DNA from: Rhodamnia argentea | Lineage: Eukaryota > Streptophyta > Magnoliopsida > Myrtales > Myrtaceae | Assembly (NCBI RefSeq): GCF_020921035.1 | Contig: NC_063152.1 | Location: forward strand, 9,996,001-10,060,000 | Direction of reading: 5' to 3' | DNA: 64,000 nt | Part shown: in pieces, positions 54,705 to 64,000 of the stretch | Numbering within the stretch: the first letter of the stretch is position 1 | Layout: each line of letters starts with the position of its first letter | Made by a program: the position numbers and the translations under genes | Notes under the pieces: model-generated | Database searches by the model: none | Told to the model about the DNA's origin: nothing | Seen by the model: only the letters and a program-made list of their open reading frames with translations

Positions 54705-56492
54705 ATGGAAGCCAGAGAAGTTCACCACCTACTACCGTCCCAACCGCCGCCACCGCCACCGCCACCACCCTCTCCAGCTCACCAAGCCCTTCTCCGAGCA
54801 GGCCCTCGTCTCCACCTTCTCCGACAAGCTCACGCCCACGTCGTCGTCTCCGGATCACACCGCTCTCTGTCCCTCCTCACCAAGCTCATCAACCTTGCTT
54901 GCGCTGCCGGGGCAATTGGTTATGCACGCCAGGTTTTCTCCACAGTGCCCTGGCCTGACTCGTTCCTCTTCAATTCCCTCATCAAGTCTTGCTCGAAGTT
55001 CGGCTTCCCCCACGATGCGGTCGTGTTCTATCGCTGCTTACTGCTCGCAGACATTCCCCCCAGTAATTACACTTTCACGTCCGTGATTAAGGCCTGCGCC
55101 GACTTGTCAGCTTTGAGACTCGGTAGAGGCGTTCATGCCCATGCTTTGGCTTGTGGGTTTGGGTTAGATCCTTACGTTCAGTCAGCTTTAGTCGCTTTTT
55201 ATGCGAAGTCAGGCGAATTGAATGTTGCCCGCGAGGTGTTCGATAAAATGAGGGAGAGAACAGTTGTTGCATGGAATTCAATAATTTCTGGGTACGAGCA
55301 GAATGGGTCTCCTAAGGAGGCGATTGAATTGTTTGATCTGATGAGGGAATCTGGTATTGAGCCGGATTCAGCTACGTTTGTGGGCGTTTTGGCTGCTTGT
55401 GCACAGTTGGGAGCATTGAGTTTGGGGAGTTGGGTGCATGAGTATGTTATGGAAAGTGGGTTTGATTTGAATGCTGCGTTAGGCACTTCGTTGATCAATA
55501 TGTATGCTAGGTGCGGAAATGTTAGCAAGTCGAGAGAAGTTTTTGATTTGATGAGGGAAATAAATGTTATTGCTTGGACGGCTATGATATCTGCATATGC
55601 AATGAATGGATATGGAAACCAAGCGGTCGAGCTATTTGACCAAATGCGACTCCGAGGTCCATGGCCCAACAGAGTCACTTTTGTGGCGGTTCTCTCAGCA
55701 TGTGCTCATGCAGGGCTAGTTGACATGGGACGTCATGTATTTGCAAGCATGAAACAAGAATATGATGTAGAGCCAGGACTAGAACACTATGTATGCATGG
55801 TTGATATGCTTGGGCGAGCGGGATTTCTTGATGAAGCTTACAGATTTGTTGAAGAAAAAATTCCTATGGAGGCTCCACCAGCTGTGTGGACTGCTATGCT
55901 TGGGGCTTGCAAGATGCATAAGAATTTTGATTTGGGAGTAAGAGTTGCTGAACATCTCTTAGATAGTGAGCCAGATAATCCAGGCCACTATGTTATGCTT
56001 TCTAACATATATGCCTTGGCTGGTCGGAGTGATAGAGTGCAAAGAGTTAGAAACATGATGATACAGAGAGGGCTGAAAAAGCAAGTAGGTTATAGCAATA
56101 TCGAAGTTGATGGAAAGACATATATGTTTAGCATGGGCGACAAGTCTCATCCCGAAACAAATATTATATACGAGTATTTGGATGAGTTGATGTTGAGATG
56201 TACACAAGCTGGTTATATACCATTGGCAGATTCATTGATGCATGAGTTAGAAGGGGAGGAAAGGGAATATGCACTTAGATTTCATAGCGAGAAGCTCGCT
56301 GTATCATTTGGTCTATTGAAAACTAGCAACAGCATGACCATTACGATCGTAAAAAATCTACGTATGTGTGAAGACTGTCACTTAGCATTTAAGTATGTTT
56401 CAGTCATCGCCAACAGGGAAATTGTTGTTAGAGACAAGCTCCGGTTTCACCATTTTAAGGATGGATCGTGCTCATGTTTAGACTTCTGGTGA
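54705..56492 (+). CDS. PLS-class PPR protein with DYW domain
   Basis: Single exon, 595 codons. The proline-rich N-terminus (residues 10-30) precedes about a dozen PPR-type repeats, with phrases such as PDSFLFNSLIKSCSKFG, VVAWNSIISGYEQNG and NVIAWTAMISAYAMNG. E motifs follow (VWTAMLGACKMHKN, then YVMLSNIYA). The DYW deaminase-like domain includes HSEKLAVSFGLL and the zinc ligands in CEDCHLAFKYVS, and ends CSCLDFW (DFW in place of DYW). It resembles the Arabidopsis At2g33760 group. Family knowledge: such proteins direct C-to-U RNA editing in plastids or mitochondria, with PPRs reading the RNA and the DYW domain supplying deaminase activity. The start is ATG 54705; the upstream frame lacks PPR character. 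No stops or shifts. The target transcript is unknown. Confidence 0.95.
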   Translation: MEAREVHHLLPSQPPPPPPPPPSPAHQALLRAGPRLHLLRQAHAHVVVSGSHRSLSLLTKLINLACAAGAIGYARQVFSTVPWPDSFLFNSLIKSCSKFGFPHDAVVFYRCLLLADIPPSNYTFTSVIKACADLSALRLGRGVHAHALACGFGLDPYVQSALVAFYAKSGELNVAREVFDKMRERTVVAWNSIISGYEQNGSPKEAIELFDLMRESGIEPDSATFVGVLAACAQLGALSLGSWVHEYVMESGFDLNAALGTSLINMYARCGNVSKSREVFDLMREINVIAWTAMISAYAMNGYGNQAVELFDQMRLRGPWPNRVTFVAVLSACAHAGLVDMGRHVFASMKQEYDVEPGLEHYVCMVDMLGRAGFLDEAYRFVEEKIPMEAPPAVWTAMLGACKMHKNFDLGVRVAEHLLDSEPDNPGHYVMLSNIYALAGRSDRVQRVRNMMIQRGLKKQVGYSNIEVDGKTYMFSMGDKSHPETNIIYEYLDELMLRCTQAGYIPLADSLMHELEGEEREYALRFHSEKLAVSFGLLKTSNSMTITIVKNLRMCEDCHLAFKYVSVIANREIVVRDKLRFHHFKDGSCSCLDFW

Positions 56493-57469
56493 TGTGGTCC
56501 ACACCATTTCGAGGATGGATAATGCTCATTTTGAGGAGTCAAGACGTCCATTCCGTGTATATGATTCAATTGATGGTTATGGGACTACAATGCGATGACA
56601 ATGTTTGTGGTAATCGATTTGAAAGTCTGAGGATGAGATCATTCGGCAAAAACAGGGACGAAGATGACGGAGACAACCATCAAAACAAGATTGTGAAGGC
56701 TGACCATTTCTGCTGTGGACTCAATTGGTTTCGGTTTTCCCATCTGACCAAACTGAAGTCAAACCCATTTGGAAAGAAGTGAGGAGCCAGCTTGGCGGGA
56801 ACAGACAGCAATGAATTGGTGAAGGTTGTGACAGGAGATGGGTGCTCAAATGTCGTATGTAGCATCAGAAAATTACGATTTTTTTTATGAAAATTAGTTC
56901 ACCATTTTATTATGCCCAGGGTCGGACTTACACACACTATGTTTGATGACGTCATTAATTGGTGAATATAAAATTTTCAGCAGTAAATGTAATTCGCAGG
57001 GATTGATAACTGTTTTTTTGGGTAAAATTGATAACTTCAATAGGAGCATTATTTAAATGGATAATTTTATTTAAGAAGAACCTGCGGATACATTTTCTTG
57101 TGACCTTTCTATTTCTCTAGATGTGTTCAAGATTTCTTTTTTTTGGCCAAAAGTGTTCAATACTTTTTTTTTTTTTTTGGTCGAAGACAGTGTTCAATAC
57201 TTCAAGTGTCCATAAGGATGGAACTTTCAGGCAATAGAGCATGTCATGGCTATTCCTATTATAGTAGGAAAACAAAAACAACAGCAATAATCCTTAAGAA
57301 GATGTCACATATATGGGAATTTTCCTTTTCATCTAGACAGGGATCCCCGACAACCATCGATTCGATGAGTCCCACGTTCTAGATTGGATGAAAGTTGTTA
57401 TTTATTGAAAACATAAAGTTGCTCATTGTCATGAAAATAGATGATGGCATAAATAATCTCCGAACTTTA

Positions 57470-57790
57470 CCCTAATGTGTAATATGATCCATGAACTTTT
57501 AATTTATTCAATGTGATCCATGAACTTTAGCTTAATGATTAATGTGATTCTTGTACTTTAAATTTATTCAATGTGGTACTTAAACTGTTACTACATGTTC
57601 AATGTGGTTTCTGAACTATATGAAAATGTTAAATGTGGTGCTTCTATTAATTTAAGATCGGTGATAATATTGAACATTTTCCATATAATACATGGACTGT
57701 ATGGAATATATATCAAAAGTTCATGGATTGCATTTAGCAAAGTAGAAGTTTAGGGGCAACATTGCACATTGGGCAAAAGCTCATGGACCA
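57470..57790. repeat. Fold-back repeat with internal direct repeats
   Basis: 'ATCCATGAACTTTTAATTTATTCAATGTGATCC'-type phrases recur in tandem at 57480-57640 (three to four diverged copies). Their reverse complements appear at 57680-57790 ('CAAAAGTTCATGGATTGCATT', 'AAAAGCTCATGGACC'). Same family as 17440-17770. Confidence 0.5.
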
Positions 57791-58429
57791 TTTGTGTAAA
57801 TTTCCTTTGTGAAAATACAATAATGGTTATATTAATCAAAACGATGAGATTAAGAAAATTACTTAATCTATGCTCAACCTGTTGTACGGATGGCAATGCG
57901 GTACTTAAAATTTTCAATTTTGTTAATTTAGTCTTAAACCATTCTAAGAGATTTTAATGTAATCCTTTCGATAATTTTTGTCGGTAATCTCTGATATGGT
58001 GTTCTAGTCATCTCCGGTCGTCCCATGTGACATATTACCACGTCAGCGATTTTCAACGAAAATTGATCGGAATGTTTACATTAAAATTTTGCGCAAAGGT
58101 TTAGGACAAAATTGAAAAGTTTAAAATTAAATTACCATTCGTAAGTAGGTTTAATGCTAATTGGACAATTTCTCAAATATGATTTTATCCCACGTTTTCC
58201 ATCCGTTTTACATCAAACTTCATTTCCTTTTTTTCGCTTACTAACGTGCTTAAACTGATTTCTGTAAAAGATATTTTATGATAAGCTTGAACCTTATTGG
58301 TAATCTTTGTTAATTCAAATATTTCAAACCTCCCGACCAAAAAAAAAAAAAATTTCAAACCTTAGTTGCAATCGTAAAGAGTCCGCGACTTTAAACAAGA
58401 ATTCCACATGATAGTGAGTTATTAGAGAT

Positions 58430-59440
58430 TGTATATAATATGTAGGACATGTGCATAAGAAGTCCTAAAACTTTCGAAAAGTGCAATTACGTCCTAGAAT
58501 TTATAAAATTAGTGCAGCTGCAGTGAAGTCCTTCCATTAACTCAGCCAATTTGTCTAATGAAAATTACTGGCTTGACATTATTCTAATTATTTATTTCTC
58601 TTATGCAGTATTTTTAATGATTTTCCACGAATCTTACATAAATTAGATCAGAAACCCCAAGCTAAAAAAAGAGCCACAAGCCCTCGTCGGTGGCTGCCGT
58701 CACCACTCATCGTAGGAAAGGGCCGGCGGAGGTCGCTGAAGCCTTGCCGACCATTGCCAGTGGGCAAGCATCGCGCCTTCCCCGGGTCTGGAAAGATTTC
58801 AAGTGGCGCTACCCCCAAGCTCCATCTTTTCTCATTGTCTAAATTGCGATTGTGGGGTAGCATTCGTCCTCAGAAGTCTCTCTATCAATTAAAACAGTAG
58901 AGATCCCCAGATTCTCAGCGTGTAATCCAACCATTGCAATGTCTGGAACTGCAATTTCTAGCTCCGTATACTTGTACATTCTCCGGTTAGGGAGGTCGAT
59001 GAAGAGGCAGAGGCGTCGGGATGATTGGGCTTGAAGACGTCGAAATTCTTGGGTTTGCGTGCCTTCGCCATCTCTCTCGGTAGAGAGAAATGAAGTATGT
59101 TGGCCCTCGCTTGGGACCGGCGAGCAAGCTTCCCGCGACCTCCATCGACCCTTTTCGACGATGGGCCACAGCGGCCACCACTAGCGTGAGCTTATGGCTA
59201 TTTTTGCAGCTTGTTCTTTTTTAAAGGAAATTATTTTTTTTAATTTAATTTAAGTGAGATTTGAGGGTGAAATTAAGAAAAAAAGAAGGCTACATTAGCA
59301 TTTTTTTCGTTAGTTAAATCAATATAGTTAAATGAATGACTTAATTACATACCAATTTGACAAATTTTAAGACTTTGATTGCACTTTTTAAAAGTTTTGC
59401 AACTCAATTGTCATAAGTTTTAATACTACTCGTGAACTTA
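58430..59440. mobile_element. Candidate MITE of about 1 kb with GC-rich centre
   Basis: The left part reads AGTCCTAAAACTTTCGAAAAGTGCAATTACG. The reverse complement of the right part reads TTGCAAAACTTTTAAAAAGTGCAATCAAAGTC, and both continue through similar 'TTAACTCA / TTTAACTA' blocks. The two ends are thus diverged inverted repeats around a GC-rich middle. Boundaries are approximate. Confidence 0.42.
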
Positions 59441-60957
59441 TCCTCGTGAACTTATCCTACAAGAGTCCAACCCCCCCTCCCCCGCTCTTCCCAAAAGAAA
59501 AAAAAATTATCCCATAAGAGAGATTGTAAATATTTCAAGGAAAATTGTGAAAAAAAAATCTTAAATCTATTGCAATTGTGCCAATTCAATTCTCAACCTT
59601 TAGCATTTGTGCCAGTTCGATTCATTTGACTAGACGGCGCTGACTTAGACTTTTTTTAATAATATTTCAATATTTTTTTCTGAATTTTTTTCCTTTTCTT
59701 TTTAAGGTTTTCCCTCCCAATATTTAGAGCTGATGTGGGTCGCTGGCGGACCCTCGTAGGCCACTGGCGAGAGCCCCGACGCCCTCGTTAGATCCGGGTG
59801 AAAGACTACGCACCCTCACCCAAGCTGGTGAGGGTTGGCCGGCATAACAGCCCGAAGTGCTGGGAAAGGAAAAACTAAAAAAGGAAAAAAAATCATAAAA
59901 AATTCAAAACTACTATTAGAAAATTATTTTAAAAAAAATTACATGTTTTCATTTTTATTTTTAGATATTACTTCTGTAGAAATAAGTCATGTAAAAAAGA
60001 AAAATTAACAAGAAAATATTGTCATCTCTCTTACTTTACTACATCAAAGAATTTGACTCTTTTGGTTACTATTGCCAAAATATTTTCGAGTAGAGCGTGT
60101 AGGACGTTATGAGAGTTTCGAGGAATACATTAAAATTATCGCCATGAAAAAGTCATGCATAATGAAGCACATTGCTATTTTTTCGTAAACATTTCTCGGA
60201 TAATATTAACTTTTGTCAATCTAAAATGACGAGATTTTATTAGCATTTAGAAAAAAAAATTATTTTAAGCAATGCTTTCATCTAATTAAACTTCGTCTTT
60301 TAACTTTAAAATATTTGGAGAATGTAACAAAGAGGTTTTCTTCTTCTTTTTTCATCCTATTGTCGAATATATATCTCTATGCATATGAAAGACAACCGAT
60401 ACGCAAAGATTTGATGGTAATATGCATGAAAAAATCGAAAGTTTATAAATAAGTGATTGTATTATAAAAATGAAAAAAAAGGATTTCGACCAAAACAAAA
60501 TTGCATTATAAAAGGGCACATGTCAAAACGGTTCTAGATTGTACATGACAGTTAATATATTAATTTGCTTGACAACGTAAAAAAAATTAGATTTTTTTTT
60601 AAAATTTCGTTTTCGACAAAACTAATTAATACGAAAGTAAACTGTAAAAATAAAAAGGAAACGTATGCCCTCAATAAACTACCACTTTAAATTACACTTG
60701 AATGATTGATGGTGGTTTTGTCTTTTGGTGAAAATTGGGTAGATTTAACTATATGTGGAGTGAAAATAGCGCCGCCTTAAAATATTAGCAAAACTTGAAA
60801 TCGCATATGAGGTATTTTCTTTTTAATCCTGAAATGGTCAGGTTAAAAGCCATGGTTTTCTTCTTTTGGGCAGCAAAGAATCCCTCCCATGTTTTGTCAT
60901 TGATATCAAACGCCACCGAAGGAGTTACTCAGTTAACCACAAATACATGAATATTTC

Positions 60958-61014
60958 CAAAATGCATATTATGATAATCAGGATCTTTGCCTAATTATCA
61001 TAATATGCATTTTG
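60958..61014. repeat. Perfect 21-bp inverted repeat (hairpin)
   Basis: CAAAATGCATATTATGATAAT (60958-60978) is repeated as its exact reverse complement at 60994-61014 with a 15-base loop. There is no GC stem with T-run as in a bacterial terminator. It may be a tiny MITE or a small-RNA hairpin; function is unknown. Confidence 0.9.
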
Positions 61015-61448
61015 CGCTAAAAAAAATGAGAAAGCTGAGCGATGTCTTGACCAAAACACCCTTTCATATGCCGATAATCGAAAACAGAACCATTAACCTC
61101 TTAAGAGGCCCATGTTTACACCTAAACTAAACTAGAAAGTAAGTGTAAGTTAGGTTACATTTTAAAACCATCACACAGCCATGGTACCATGTAAAATTAC
61201 TGTCAAAAGAGTGCGAATTAGAATGAGCATTGTAGTGCTCACTAAAGTTTGGAAACCCGGATTTACATATGCTTTTAAAATGGACGCCTCTTTGAAAGGA
61301 TAATTGAAGATAACTTCAGAATTTTGGTGAGCTCTTCGATAGCTAAGCACTTTTTGGGTCACGCCAAGTAGCTCCAAAAGAACAGTGTCTTGATGGCGTT
61401 CTTGTCCATATTGGGTGGGTAGGTCTTCCTTGAAGATAACTAGTGGGC

Positions 61449-61734
61449 CGCGGCGCTCTGAAGAGCTTCATAGTTGAGTGTGAGGTACTAAAGAGCATTA
61501 GACATTGAAATCTTTTGAAGATACAGACAGTTTGCTCGGGTATCGATTATCAAAGAAATGATTTTAAGGCCATAGTATATGACTTCATGGACAACGGAAG
61601 CTTGGAATAGTGGTTACACCAAAAAGCAACATCCTCTCTTGGAAACGAGCCCCTGAAAAAAGTGAATTTCATTCAAAGGATAAATATTGCTATTGATGTT
61701 GCTTTCGCACTTGATTATCTTCATAACCAGTGCC
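61449..61734 (+). pseudogene. LRR receptor-like kinase fragment (Xa21/EFR type)
   Basis: One continuous frame reads LKSFIVECEVLKSIRH, then a TGA where Arg is usual, then [32 protein letters not shown], a TAG, WLHQ, and finally NFIQRINIAIDVAFALDYLH. This is the N-lobe and the start of the C-lobe of an LRR-XII receptor kinase. Two in-frame stops are present, and the reading is cut at 61734, just before the catalytic loop, by an LTR. The LRR ectodomain is not upstream. Family role: pattern-recognition immunity; this copy is dead. Confidence 0.8.
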
Positions 61735-64000
61735 TGTCGCGACCTAAAAATCGGGTTTCTAGGCTAATGGATTATCAGGTTAATTATTTAACTAACCTAA
61801 CTCGGACTCTCCCAAGTCCATACCAAATCGCAACTTAACGTGCAAAGATATTTGAATTGGAGTCGCCACTAATCGTTTTTGGTAGGTCGATTAGAAACCT
61901 AAGTAAATTAGCGGGAGAACTAAATTACTTCTACGAACCGGAGATTCTAAGTCCGGGGACTTGATTACGCTAGATTACTCTAACGCCCTTTCGGTACCAT
62001 TTTATTTCATGAAAAAATTTTGTCGGGCAACATTAATTGATTTTAACCTAAGTCACTAACAAAGGTTATCATGCGATTGCACAATCAATTAATTGAACAT
62101 CCAGAAGTCAAGGTAATTGCAGGAAGCATTCGCCAAGACAAATTGTTCTCACTTTTGAATTTTTTGCTTTTTAATGGGATAAAGACTGACCTATATGCAA
62201 TGCATGAATTTAATCTAAGATGCAAATGAATTAAATTAAATGCAAGGAAATCCTAAGCGTGCATATGAAATTAATTCAACTACATGACTAACCTAGATGA
62301 CATGCAATTAAATGAAACTAATGTACAAATGATGTTATGATCTAATTAAATGGATCACATGACGTAAAGACCGAAACATGCAACATGCAAATTCTATGTA
62401 TTCCAAACCTAGCATGCAAATCACATAGCAAGCTTGTTTTATTTTTTTATATTTTCGGATTAATGAATGACCCTAAATAAAACTATGGCTAAAGATAATT
62501 ATCTTTACATATTTTAAGGTTCAGGTTTGCCTAATCCCTAACATATTAAAGATAAATTATTTTAGACATGAAAATCAATGCAAATATGCATGTTCTATCC
62601 TAGAATGCAAATCTAAATTAACTTGTTCTAAAATTGGATTAACGTGCAAATATCTACATGATTTTAATGCAATTTTTATCTAAAATGCAATGCAATATCT
62701 TTTAGAATTTTAAATATCACGCAAGAGCATATTCATTCTAAAGATATTATGTCAATCAAATCAAGTGGATATCTCAACCGATTTTTGAAAACATTTCGCA
62801 GATATCCGAATCCAATCTTTAATCCGTAATCTTACGGTTAACGGTTGAATTCAAATCCTTGCTCGTGGCAAGTTGCGGATTAGGAAAAGATTCCTAATCA
62901 ACCTATATTTTTAAGCAAAGGATATCCACTTTTATGCAATATGCTCAATACGCAATATATATTTAAAAATATGCATAATTTTTCAAATAAGACAATCAAG
63001 TATTCTAATTTAAAAAAAAAAATAATAAAAAAATAAAAAATTAGAATTTTTACCTTATCGGAAGATTGAACCAATATCGGCTCGATCTTGCCGATCGACG
63101 GATTGGCTTGATGGAACTTGGTGCGAGATTGGACAAGGGTTAACTCGGCCACGGACGGTGGTTCTCGATGAATTGTCTTGCGTTTGTGGTGATGGCGAAG
63201 ACCGTACGTGTGCTTGAGGAAGGACTCACCAAAATTGACAGTATTGTAGAACTCCGAAATCCACCGCTAGCAAAGAGGATCTGACGCCTTTGGTGAGGTC
63301 ACTTGCTTGTCGCTAGTGCTGCGCCAATGATGGACAACGGTGCGACATGGTGATCTTCGCAACAACGAACCGTCGGGGATAAGTAATGCGGCCACCGTAA
63401 TGGCGAAGGGGAAACAACTTCGACGATGGGGAGACCTGCCTCTCTATTTTTCACTGAGTTTTCCTCACAATTATTGTGAAGCCCTCTCCATTTTTCTCTC
63501 CCGCACGAAGACCCCTTTCTTTTTTTAACGAAGCCTCGCTCCGACTTTTTGCACCATCCCCTGAACGAAGACCCCTTCTATCTCTCCTCTGATTTTTCTG
63601 CCCCCTCCTCTCTTCTCACTTTTTTTTCACACTGAACGAAGCCTCTCACCTTTTCCTACCTTTACCGAACAAAGCTTCTGCACTATAACACTGTGAAGAG
63701 CCCTCAACTTTCCTGCATTCGTTCCCTTTTTTTCAACGAAGCTCTCCCTAGTTCAAGTGAGAGTCGCTCCCTTTTATAGCCGACGAGCATGTGCGCTTTC
63801 TAAGCGGTGGGAGAATTGATTTTAAATAAAACAATCCTGTTGAAATCTCCAGTCTTGTTATTTTACCCACTTTTCAAACCACCAAATCAATCCACAATCT
63901 TCTTTTTCGTTCCCCTACAGATATGGATGCGTGAATATCTTTAACTGTATGGGCTCATCTTCTCTTTTGTTCGTACCCCTCAAAGATCAAGTTCATCCAA
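61735..64000 (-). mobile_element. LTR retrotransposon end, related to the 35.7-49.2 kb element, opposite orientation
   Basis: From 61735 (TGTCGCGACC) the sequence is the reverse complement of the 3' part of the LTR at 48880-49180, with about 85% similarity by eye over the first 300 bases ('CTCTCCCAAGTCCATACCAAATCGCAACTTAA', 'AGTCGCCACTAATCG', 'CTCTAACGCCCTTTCGGTACCAT'). Further in, similarity is lost. A TATA box in minus orientation (TATAAAAG) lies at about 63771-63778, and 'AACGAAGCCTC/AACGAAGACCCC' units repeat at 63490-63745. The other LTR end (TGTTGACG in minus orientation) is not seen, so the element may extend past the window. It could be a solo LTR or the edge of a full element. Confidence 0.65.

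Larger units (their letters stand above)
56493..61448. other. Gene-poor AT-rich region with dispersed repeats
   Basis: No gene is supported. Contents are the fold-back repeats listed separately, GC-rich blocks near 58670-59200 and 59740-59860, and a perfect hairpin at 60958-61014. A short minus-strand ORF at 61171-61377 has no recognisable domain. Confidence 0.55.

Noticed and set aside
54599..54958. Pro/Ser/Thr-rich ORF overlapping the PPR start
   Set aside because: Out-of-frame shadow of the proline-rich N-terminus of the PPR gene.
61171..61377. Minus-strand 68-codon ORF next to the kinase fragment
   Set aside because: No recognisable domain and no splice context; likely chance.

Overview
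This is nuclear DNA from a eudicot plant, probably a woody one; Myrtales is a guess. The evidence is long AT-rich intergenic spacers, GT-AG introns, 25 exons in one RNA polymerase II subunit gene, a DYW-class PPR gene, and nested plant-type transposons. All gene models are from reading splice sites and frames by eye; there is no transcript evidence.

Genes in order. (1) 5646-10288 (+): DUF1771/Smr-like protein of the SDE5 type (small-RNA pathway), 11 coding exons behind a ~2 kb 5'-UTR intron. (2) 13851-14573 (-): membrane-anchored RING E3 ligase of the RMA1 type. (3) 18883-23000 (-): LSD1-type zinc-finger protein of the LOL type with a long acidic N-terminus carrying eight PPPGW-like repeats. 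(4) 25029-33100 (-): NRPB2, second largest subunit of RNA polymerase II, 25 exons that join in frame to 1195 residues. (5) 52232-53749 (+): histidine-phosphatase (phosphoglycerate-mutase-like) gene with a damaged 5' part. (6) 54705-56492 (+): single-exon PLS-DYW PPR protein. These are unrelated housekeeping and regulatory genes, not an operon or cluster.

The accessory centre, 35.4-51.1 kb, is a nest of mobile elements. A TIR element (35429-51069, about 1.6 kb before invasion) has internal tandem repeats of ~350 bp. One repeat unit was invaded twice: by a 13.5 kb Ty3/gypsy-like LTR retrotransposon (35696-49180, near-identical LTRs of 1400 and 1373 bp) and by a hAT-like MITE (49238-49807). The retrotransposon has lost most of gag and all of protease, RT and RNase H, leaving an in-frame gag-integrase fusion. 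Between its integrase and 3' LTR it carries an antisense ORF and, in sense orientation, intronless-looking degraded copies of two host transcription-factor families: an HD-Zip (class IV-like) homeobox gene and a type-B response regulator. This transcription-factor-carrying, non-autonomous retrotransposon is the most unusual object in the window.

The right end (56.5-64 kb) is gene-poor: fold-back repeats, a perfect 21-bp hairpin, a receptor-kinase pseudogene fragment, and an LTR related to the first one, in opposite orientation, that interrupts that pseudogene and runs towards or past the window edge. The left end (1-3.4 kb) has no gene I can support.
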